Origin: CAYVQB01 sp964453985
Lineage (GTDB): Bacteria > Babelota > Babeliae > Babelales > UASB340
NCBI GenBank assembly: GCA_964453985.1
Contig: CAYVQB010000056.1
Coordinates: 1 to 5,617 of the forward strand
DNA length: 5,617 nt
Direction: 5' to 3'
The translations under genes were made by a program, and so were the position numbers. Shown in pieces: positions 1-5,528 of this stretch. Numbering within the stretch: position 1 is the stretch's first letter; every line of letters begins with the position of its first letter. Below the pieces are notes generated by a model. The model made no database searches. It was given only the letters and a program-made list of their open reading frames with translations, and was not told the origin of the DNA.

Positions 1-180
1 GGGACTCTTTCAATTGATCTTAATAAGCAAATAAATGCTCAGATTCAAAAGAACTTTAATTTGCAGGAAGATTTTGCTTTCCATGTTGAGTATTTTTTGA
101 CTGATGACGTAAACTTTAAGGTTGTTCGCGATCAAAGTGGTGAGCTTGGCTCGCAAGTAGAAGTTAGATTAAGGCTTTGA
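1..180 (+). CDS. C-terminal fragment of a beta-rich, possibly TamB/DUF490-like envelope protein (5' end outside window)
   Basis: An open frame runs from the first base to a TGA at 178-180 and gives 59 residues with no start inside the window. The tail alternates polar and hydrophobic residues (HVEYFLTDDVNFKVV, then a Gly-rich turn DQSGELGS, then VEVRLRL), as in paired beta-strands that end exactly at the stop. This layout of 'YxLTDxxxFxV', a turn and a final amphipathic strand is known from the C-termini of TamB/DUF490 proteins and outer-membrane barrels. I therefore infer an envelope protein, but the fragment is too short to name. The last 49 bp overlap the 3' end of the convergent coiled-coil gene. 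The frame is convincing as coding; the family is a guess. Confidence 0.7.
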   Translation, partial: GTLSIDLNKQINAQIQKNFNLQEDFAFHVEYFLTDDVNFKVVRDQSGELGSQVEVRLRL

Positions 181-731
181 TTTTCAATTGTATTTTCTAC
201 TTGTTTATTTTCTTCAATTAATTTGCTTTGTTCTATTAGTTTATTTTCTTCTTCGGTTTTTCTTGATTTTAATAAAAGCTTGTTTTTTTCTTCCGTAAGT
301 TGATTTCTTTCTTGTGCTAATTTGGTTTTTTCTTGAGATAGCATGTTCATGGCTACTTCTCTTTTTTCAAGTTGTTCATTAATATTGTTCATATTCTGTT
401 TTGAAATTTTTAGTTCTTTTGTTAGATTTTCGAATTGGCCTTGTAGGGTATTGTTTTGACTTATAATTGTTTTGTATTGTTCGTCTTTAGTTTTTATTAT
501 ATTTTTGAGTTTGTCTTTTTTTTCAATATTAATTTTCGCTACCTGATAAATCTTGCATACCTGATCCAATAATGAATAGACTGTTGGCTGTGATTTTGGA
601 AACTCTTTTCTTATACTTAACAGGTCGGTACTAACTTTTTTGTGTAGCTGTTGTATAAGATTTTGTTTGGATGAAAAAATATAACTTGTTATCATTAAAA
701 ACAATATTGAAACATATAAGGATTTATTCAT
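132..731 (-). CDS. Predicted exported coiled-coil protein, function unknown
   Basis: The gene encodes 199 residues from an ATG at 731-729, preceded by a strong purine-rich Shine-Dalgarno (AGGAGAGAGG, complement of 735-744; the AGGAG core is 8 nt from the ATG). Residues 1-20 form a short basic start (MNKS) and a hydrophobic stretch ending near IFSS, which I read as a signal peptide or N-terminal anchor. Residues about 85-180 are rich in K, E, Q and N and look strongly coiled-coil, with leucines at 131, 138, 145 and 152 in exact heptad spacing and a degenerate repeat near 163-175 (NKLIEQS / KLIEENK). The tail (about 186-199) is Ser/Thr/Pro-rich. There is no catalytic motif. It is transcribed divergently from the lipase operon and its last 17 codons lie antisense to the preceding gene. 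A structural, adhesin-like or secreted scaffold role is possible but unsupported. Confidence 0.75.
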   Translation of the reverse strand: MNKSLYVSILFLMITSYIFSSKQNLIQQLHKKVSTDLLSIRKEFPKSQPTVYSLLDQVCKIYQVAKINIEKKDKLKNIIKTKDEQYKTIISQNNTLQGQFENLTKELKISKQNMNNINEQLEKREVAMNMLSQEKTKLAQERNQLTEEKNKLLLKSRKTEEENKLIEQSKLIEENKQVENTIENQSLNLTSTCEPSSPL

Positions 732-760
732 GAACCTCTCTCCTGGTTAATTGATACTTA

Positions 761-790
761 ATTATATGTTTTACTTGAAGCTTCTAATAA
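761..790 (-). promoter_or_regulatory. Candidate sigma70-type promoter for the coiled-coil gene
   Basis: Read on the - strand, a perfect TATAAT lies at 766-761. A weak -35-like TTATTA lies at 790-785 with an 18-nt spacer. Transcription would start near 754, giving a leader of about 23 nt that holds the Shine-Dalgarno and the ATG at 731. In DNA this AT-rich a TATAAT can arise by chance. The support here is its position at the right distance inside a divergent intergenic gap. Confidence 0.45.
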
Positions 791-843
791 AGTTAAGCGT
801 TTGGTTTTAAAAATTCAAATAGATGAAATAAAGAAGAGAATAA

Positions 844-1518
844 ATGAATAATTATAGGACTTTTACTTTAAAACTTTTTGTATTATTATTTTTTTTGGGT
901 CAAAACTTTTTATATTCTAAATCTTGTGTGTTATTTTCTCCTAAAGATAAAATAACAGATAAATTAGTAGAAAATATTGATCAAGCGAAACAAAAAGTGC
1001 ATGGTGCTGTTTATATGTTAACTGATAATCGTGTTGCACAAGCTCTTATTAGAGCAAAGAGAGATAGAAATGTTGATGTTCAAATAATAACCGATAAGTC
1101 ATGTCTTGATAGTGAATATAATAAGATTAATATCTTAAAAGAAAATGGAATAGATGTTTTTGTTTTTAAAGATAAAATAAACAGAAATAAAAGAAAAACT
1201 AGACATGAGGGATTGATGCACAATAAGTTTGCTCTATTGGACAATAGTGTTTGGACCGGATCTTTTAATTGGACTGTTTCTGCAGACAAAAGAAACAGGG
1301 AGAATGTTTTGTATACAGATGAATTTGATGTTTATAAGAAATATCAAAGTGAATTTGAAGGTTTAAAGAGGGCTTGCAATAGAGTTGGTTTTGAGCGAAA
1401 AAAAGTAGCCCCAAAGCGCGAAAATATTAAAAAAGTTGAATATACTCCTGTTGGCGATAGTTTAAAAGATAAGGTTGTAGATTTATTAAAAAGTATAAGG
1501 GATAGCTTTTGGAGATAA
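844..1518 (+). CDS. Secreted single-HKD phospholipase D / Nuc-like phosphodiesterase
   Basis: The 224-residue product starts at ATG 844 after a modest purine-rich ribosome site (GAAGAG, 834-839). Residues 1-25 form a signal peptide: MNNYR, a Leu/Phe core, then LYSKS. The PLD-type fold spans about 29-180. An opening FSPKDKITDKLVENIDQAK segment resembles the start of Nuc-type PLD domains. One complete HKD motif follows at 126-142: H126-x-K128-x4-D133-x5-G139-S140-x-N142. Family members with one HKD (bacterial Nuc, mitochondrial PLD6/Zucchini) build the active site as homodimers through a phosphohistidine, and cleave either nucleic acid or phospholipid, so substrate is not decided by sequence. 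A basic tail (180-224) follows the domain. The gene overlaps the next one by 10 bp and leads the operon with two phospholipase A2-like genes, which favours a lipid substrate by association only. An exported nuclease is the main alternative. Confidence 0.88.
   Translation: MNNYRTFTLKLFVLLFFLGQNFLYSKSCVLFSPKDKITDKLVENIDQAKQKVHGAVYMLTDNRVAQALIRAKRDRNVDVQIITDKSCLDSEYNKINILKENGIDVFVFKDKINRNKRKTRHEGLMHNKFALLDNSVWTGSFNWTVSADKRNRENVLYTDEFDVYKKYQSEFEGLKRACNRVGFERKKVAPKRENIKKVEYTPVGDSLKDKVVDLLKSIRDSFWR
1497..1502 (+). promoter_or_regulatory. Ribosome binding site that supports a TTG start at 1509
   Basis: AAGGGA lies inside the end of the PLD-like gene, 6 nt before TTG 1509-1511. No ATG or GTG is available in this frame until codon 22 (1572), which would remove the whole hydrophobic signal peptide. 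The site therefore supports TTG as the start and suggests translational coupling to the upstream gene, whose TAA (1516-1518) lies just past the TTG. Confidence 0.7.
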
Positions 1519-3161
1519 AGAGATTTTATTTAATTATCTTTTGTTTGTTTTTTTTTAACATATCTCATTCAATGTATGAGCCTTCGGCTCCACCTCCACC
1601 AAATTCTTATTTTAATTCTGGAGCATATGCAGATCCTGTTTATTATGTCCTACCAGACGTGCAAACAGCGTGTGGCATTTCAAATAAAGAGCTTTCTTAC
1701 GTTTTTAATCGTGAGCAATATGTGACTGGTCCAGGTATCGTGAGTTTTTTAAAACAAAATGGTTACGATCTTGATATTTTGAGACAGCATTGTAAGAGAG
1801 AGACTTTTATATTGCCTAGAATTGCTGCCATAGGAAGTGGGGGCAGTTTGCGGGCTACAATATACTTTGCTGGTGGAATGGCAGGAGCTCAAGCTACTGG
1901 TTTACTTAATACTTTTTTGTATACAGCAACCCTTTCTGGGTCAACTTGGTGTATGGGAACCCTTATGGCAAGAAATATATCGCCATTGGATTTTCTGCCT
2001 ATTCTAAAAGATAGAGTAAAGCATAATATATTTGATATTTTTGTAATGAATATTAGGGATATAGCAAATAAGCTTTATGAAAAATGGAAAAAACGTAAAA
2101 CTATTTCAACAGCTGACATATGGGGCGCAATTATTTTAGATAGATTGCTGGGAGACTTGGGTGGTGAGTATGCACAAGATATTTCTTTTTCTTCTGTTCG
2201 TAGCATGTTAGAAGCTTCTAGTAGTTATGCTTGGCCTTATCCATTGTTTTCTTTATCGGTTGCTCCTCATGATAAAAACAAACGAATAAAAAATAAGCAA
2301 GAATATAAATGGATGTGTGTGCACCCTTACTCGGTGGAAAGTCAGTTTTTGGGTGGACGAATAGATACTCAAGAATTTAGCAGTTGTTTTGATGATGGCA
2401 AGTGTGTTGAGCTTTTGGAAGAAGAGAATTTGGCAACATTCTTAGGCTTATTTGGTAGTGCATATTGTTTTAGTCTCGGTGATATTTTAAAACTAATTGC
2501 AGAAAGTATTGGTGATTATAAATTTTGGTTAGAGCTTAAGAAAATCATAGATAAATATCATTTGTATCAAGGGCGTTTCTTATCAGCAAAATTTCCTAAT
2601 TTTACTTATAATATGCAGGGTTTGCCTTTTGCTCAGTGGCCCAAAATAGAAACACAAGATTGTGGATATGATTTCAATAACCCCTTTCCTCCAGTACTTT
2701 CTTTGCGTGACCCTAAAACAAAAAAAATAATAAGTAGAAACGTTGATATGGTTATAGATTTTGATGCTTCCTCTGATGCCGCAGATAAGGGTTATCCGGA
2801 GATGCAATACGCTCAGATGTATTGTAAAGAGCATGAGATTCCTTTTCCTGATATCAAAAAACCTAATTTAAAAGAATCCACTTCACGTGTGATTATTTTT
2901 GACAAAAGAGTTAAGAATAATACCCCTGTGCCCACAGTTATTGGCATTCCCAATGTTCACAAATTTTCTACTCTAAAACTGGATTATAATGATTTAGAGT
3001 TTGACTTGCTTGCAGGTGGTGCGCATGAGACTGTGAATAATAACAGTAAAGTTATAGCTGGAGCTATATACAGAAAAATAAAAGATTTAAATGGTATAAA
3101 AAGTAAAAATGAAGCTAGCTTGGGAGCGTTGAGCAATAGGTTTGGTGAAATGAAGATTTAG
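1509..3161 (+). CDS. Secreted cPLA2-family phospholipase A2/lysophospholipase, paralog 1
   Basis: The product is 550 residues from a TTG start. Residues 1-21 form a signal peptide (MEIKR, then an Ile/Phe/Leu core ending SHS), followed by a Pro-rich stretch (25-31). The PLA2_B (cPLA2-like) catalytic domain fills about 100-525. It shows the oxyanion/Arg motif GSGGSLRA at 109-116 (R115), the nucleophile elbow TLSGSTW at 141-147 (S143), a conserved FGSAY block at 315-319, and the catalytic-Asp block VIDFDAS at 415-421 (D419). The 28-residue spacing of R115 to S143 equals that of Arg200 to Ser228 in human cPLA2-alpha. There is no C2 domain, as in calcium-independent cPLA2-gamma, whose length (about 540) is similar. 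The family hydrolyses acyl esters of phospholipids and lysophospholipids through a Ser-Asp dyad. One oddity is Ser113, which replaces the third glycine of the GGG loop. The gene overlaps the PLD-like gene by 10 bp and is 15 bp from its paralog. Confidence 0.9.
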   Translation: MEIKRFYLIIFCLFFFNISHSMYEPSAPPPPNSYFNSGAYADPVYYVLPDVQTACGISNKELSYVFNREQYVTGPGIVSFLKQNGYDLDILRQHCKRETFILPRIAAIGSGGSLRATIYFAGGMAGAQATGLLNTFLYTATLSGSTWCMGTLMARNISPLDFLPILKDRVKHNIFDIFVMNIRDIANKLYEKWKKRKTISTADIWGAIILDRLLGDLGGEYAQDISFSSVRSMLEASSSYAWPYPLFSLSVAPHDKNKRIKNKQEYKWMCVHPYSVESQFLGGRIDTQEFSSCFDDGKCVELLEEENLATFLGLFGSAYCFSLGDILKLIAESIGDYKFWLELKKIIDKYHLYQGRFLSAKFPNFTYNMQGLPFAQWPKIETQDCGYDFNNPFPPVLSLRDPKTKKIISRNVDMVIDFDASSDAADKGYPEMQYAQMYCKEHEIPFPDIKKPNLKESTSRVIIFDKRVKNNTPVPTVIGIPNVHKFSTLKLDYNDLEFDLLAGGAHETVNNNSKVIAGAIYRKIKDLNGIKSKNEASLGALSNRFGEMKI

Positions 3162-3176
3162 GTTTAAGGAGAAAGT

Positions 3177-4769
3177 ATGAAGTGCGTGAGTAAGAAGAAC
3201 GTCTTTGTTTTGTTTTTATTACTAGTGTTCACGGGAGTCTCTGGTTCTGAGTCTGTGTCTGCATTAACAGAAAACAAAGATATTTTCAAAAACCAAGAAC
3301 TTACAAAATCACTTAGGGTCGATCAGGGCTGTCAGTTAAGCGCTTATGAAAATTATTATAGGCAGTGGCGTAATCACACAGTAATAAAAGACAATACACT
3401 AAAGTTTCTAGAGTCTAATGGACATGATACAAGTAAAATAGATAAGCAAAATTATAAACAGCCGAACATATCATTTTGTTTTAGTGGTGGTGGCTATCGC
3501 GCAATGATCTCTTGCTTAGGCTTTATGTTGGCAGCACAAGAAACAAATCTTATAAATACTGCCATGAATGTGGCAACTCTCTCTGGTTCAGCTTGGCTTA
3601 TGGCGCCAATGATGGTTCGTAAGCTTTTTCCCGATCAATATAAACCAATACTAAAAAAACGGGTTAGATTTCACATGTTTGAGTTGTCTCGATTAGGTTA
3701 TAACTCTATTGGTAAAAAACTTTTGGACCAGTTGTTTTCATCAAGAGATGTGCAATTTGTTGACGTTTGGGGTGCTTTAATAGCAGATGCATTAATGGGT
3801 GATATGGGCAAAGACTATGCTCAAGAGGTTTCCTTTAAAAATGTTCAAGATTGTTTAAAAGAATCTGCAAATTACCCTTTTCCTATCTTTACAGCGGCTA
3901 TTACGCCGGATAAGGCTATAAGTAGAAAGTTAATATTTGATCGCAATTTAAAACAGATGAGAAGAGTTGTTTATACAAGTAAGAAAAAAAGAAAACAATG
4001 GCGTTATGACTATGAATGGATGGAAATAAATCCATTTAATTCTGGCAGTGATTATCTTACAGGTTTTGTTGATACCAATGAATTTGGCAGCCCTTTTAGT
4101 AATGGAATATGTAAGAAAGTTTATCCAGAAATGTCTTTGGGTAGTTTTATGGGCCTATGTGGAAGTGCTTATAGTTTAAGTTTGGGTGATGTATTAAGAA
4201 TTATTACAGAAAATGTTAGTGTTCCTTTTATATCTAGTATTATAGAGTTTATGATGTCTTCCAGGAATAATCTTAAACAACGCTTTTTGCCTGCAGAGTT
4301 TAATAATTTTGCATATAATCTGGGCGGGTCTCCTGCTAGTTATTTAGATGAGCTTATATTAGAAGATGCAGGGTTTGCATTTAATTTGCCCATTCCTCCA
4401 TTATTAAGACAAAAAAGAGATACGAATATAATAATTGCATGTGATGCATCCAAGGGTGCATATAAGCCAGGTTATAAAGAATTAGCTTTGGCAGCAGCTT
4501 ATGCCAAACGTAAGAATCTTAAATTTCCTGATATAACAAAACCAACTAAAGTATCTGAAAACTTTGCAATTTTTGAAGATGAAAAAGATCCAACAGTTCC
4601 TACTGTTATTTATTTTTCTAATTCAGAAGAATTTAGCTTTGACACTTTAAAGCTGGATTATAATGATAAAGAGTTTGAAGACCTTTGTGGCTTTATGCAA
4701 AAGCATGTTGCAAATCACTCTAAGGACATTGCTGATGTTATTGCAAAGCGCTCTGGTTTAGTAGTCTAA
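3177..4769 (+). CDS. Secreted cPLA2-family phospholipase A2/lysophospholipase, paralog 2
   Basis: The product is 530 residues from ATG 3177, with a textbook Shine-Dalgarno AAGGAG (3166-3171) 5 nt upstream. Residues 1 to about 23 form a signal peptide (MKCVSKK, then a Leu/Val/Phe core ending GVSG). The PLA2_B domain spans about 97-525. It carries the canonical SGGGYRAM at 103-110 (R108), TLSGSAW at 134-140 (nucleophile S136, again 28 residues after the Arg), CGSAY at 328-332, DAGFAFNLP at 397-405 and IIACDAS at 419-425 (D423). The paralogs share many blocks, for example LKLDYND (491-497 here). Compared with paralog 1 there is an extra basic segment of about 22 residues between F238 and W281 that includes KKKRK at 269-273. 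There is no C2 domain. Expected activity is phospholipid or lysophospholipid acyl-ester hydrolysis outside the cytoplasm. It is the last gene of the operon, and its stop overlaps the convergent gene by 12 bp. Confidence 0.92.
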   Translation: MKCVSKKNVFVLFLLLVFTGVSGSESVSALTENKDIFKNQELTKSLRVDQGCQLSAYENYYRQWRNHTVIKDNTLKFLESNGHDTSKIDKQNYKQPNISFCFSGGGYRAMISCLGFMLAAQETNLINTAMNVATLSGSAWLMAPMMVRKLFPDQYKPILKKRVRFHMFELSRLGYNSIGKKLLDQLFSSRDVQFVDVWGALIADALMGDMGKDYAQEVSFKNVQDCLKESANYPFPIFTAAITPDKAISRKLIFDRNLKQMRRVVYTSKKKRKQWRYDYEWMEINPFNSGSDYLTGFVDTNEFGSPFSNGICKKVYPEMSLGSFMGLCGSAYSLSLGDVLRIITENVSVPFISSIIEFMMSSRNNLKQRFLPAEFNNFAYNLGGSPASYLDELILEDAGFAFNLPIPPLLRQKRDTNIIIACDASKGAYKPGYKELALAAAYAKRKNLKFPDITKPTKVSENFAIFEDEKDPTVPTVIYFSNSEEFSFDTLKLDYNDKEFEDLCGFMQKHVANHSKDIADVIAKRSGLVV

Positions 4770-5444
4770 AAGTTCTAGCATTGCGTTATGGCAAGTAGAT
4801 TCTAATAGAATAATTATAAAATCTGACTTGTCATGGTCATAGCGTAACGTTTGCTGTTTCACCATGAATTCGAAAACTAACCTAGTGTATTGAGCAAGCT
4901 TTTCTTTAACTTGCTCAATACACTGGTGATCTTCTTCTAGATTCAAAGATTCAAGCATTGATGGTAGTATTGCTGGAAACATAAAAAGATTTTCTTTTTT
5001 ACTTATATTTGTGCTACTTATTTTTTCTAATCGTTTTAAGAGTGCATTAATAAAAATTGTTCTTATTTTGTCATTGCTAAATTCTTCTTTAAGCTTTTGG
5101 AGCTTAAAAAAGATATCTGTACTTTCTAGTTCTACCAATACTAATTGCTGCATCTTGCCAAGTTCATTAGGTAAATTTTTTGTGATTTTATCTAAAAATA
5201 TATCAGCTAGGGGTGCTATTTGAGGTAATACTGGTGTTAATCTTGGTAGGTTATCTATTGATTGTGGGGTATTTTCTTCTATTGTTTCTATTGGGACTAG
5301 GGCATTTGATAAATTTCTAAATAAATTAATATTTAAAAGACCGGAAGTTTTTATTGGCATAAGGCCTGAAGTTCTTTCTAGCATGCCAAGACAGATATTT
5401 GTTGATAATAAAATAAATAAGCAAATAAAATTTAGTTTCTTCAT
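4758..5444 (-). CDS. Predicted exported helical protein, function unknown
   Basis: I do not recognise this family. From ATG 5444-5442 the product is 228 residues. Residues 1-20 look like a signal peptide (MKK, then a hydrophobic core ending NICLG). Residues 22-80 are Pro/Asn/Thr-rich and probably extended. Residues 85-228 are mostly predicted helix, with leucine-rich amphipathic stretches (for example about 112-140 and 175-198). No catalytic or metal-binding signature stands out. An in-frame TTG 15 bp upstream (5459) is a less likely start because it lies upstream of the Shine-Dalgarno. Codons 173-188 are made of an inverted repeat, described separately. The stop codon lies inside the end of the second cPLA2-like gene, which is convergent. 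The 84 bp upstream separate it from another - strand gene, so co-transcription is possible. A signal peptide beside an exported lipase operon hints at a shared extracytoplasmic setting, no more. Confidence 0.75.
   Translation of the reverse strand: MKKLNFICLFILLSTNICLGMLERTSGLMPIKTSGLLNINLFRNLSNALVPIETIEENTPQSIDNLPRLTPVLPQIAPLADIFLDKITKNLPNELGKMQQLVLVELESTDIFFKLQKLKEEFSNDKIRTIFINALLKRLEKISSTNISKKENLFMFPAILPSMLESLNLEEDHQCIEQVKEKLAQYTRLVFEFMVKQQTLRYDHDKSDFIIILLESTCHNAMLELLDY
4882..4926. repeat. 15-bp perfect inverted repeat inside a coding region (possible in-gene palindromic element)
   Basis: The arms AGTGTATTGAGCAAG (4884-4898) and CTTGCTCAATACACT (4910-4924) are perfect reverse complements around an 11-nt loop (4899-4909). 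The pairing extends by a T·G wobble and a C-G pair to 4882/4926. The repeat sits inside the exported - strand gene, covering codons 173-188, and leaves the frame open. No T-run follows on either strand, so it is not a standard terminator. Confidence 0.85.
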
Positions 5445-5448
5445 GCTT

Positions 5449-5453
5449 TCTCC
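5449..5453 (-). promoter_or_regulatory. Ribosome binding site that fixes the ATG start at 5444
   Basis: On the - strand GGAGA lies 4 nt before the ATG at 5444-5442 (GGAG is 5 nt away). The upstream in-frame TTG at 5459 lies before this site and would add MPGES ahead of the typical MKK signal-peptide start. The ATG is therefore preferred. Confidence 0.7.
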
Positions 5454-5528
5454 AGGCAATAAAAATTGAATTTAAATTTAAGAATACGATTATTAAGAAT
5501 ATATTAGATAATCTGAAAAATTCAAATT

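Noticed and set aside
154..203. 9-bp inverted repeat CAAGTAGAA ... TTCTACTTG with a 32-nt loop, followed on the + strand by a T-rich stretch; considered as a terminator for the left gene.
   Set aside because: The loop is long, the stem is AT-rich, and 9-bp arms at this spacing are expected about once or twice by chance in a window of this size. It also lies inside the coiled-coil gene, whose sense-strand A-rich codons explain the T-rich run.
777..784. 8-bp palindrome GAAGCTTC in the divergent intergenic region as an operator.
   Set aside because: An 8-bp palindrome is common by chance and nothing else supports a binding site.
801..829. TTGGTT - 17 nt - TGAAAT as a forward promoter for the lipase operon.
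   Set aside because: Both boxes are weak, and transcription would start near 836, cutting into the ribosome binding region. I see no convincing + strand promoter in 732-843, although one must exist there or further upstream.
1080..1289. Open frame on the - strand inside the PLD-like gene.
   Set aside because: It is the antisense shadow of a gene with a clear HKD motif, and no good ribosome site was seen.
2583..2834. Open frame on the - strand inside the first cPLA2-like gene.
   Set aside because: It lies antisense to conserved catalytic-domain sequence including the Asp block, and its composition is not protein-like.
5011..5223. Open frame on the + strand within the exported helical protein gene.
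   Set aside because: It is a Ser/Leu/Ile-rich antisense shadow of a gene with a signal peptide and a good ribosome site.
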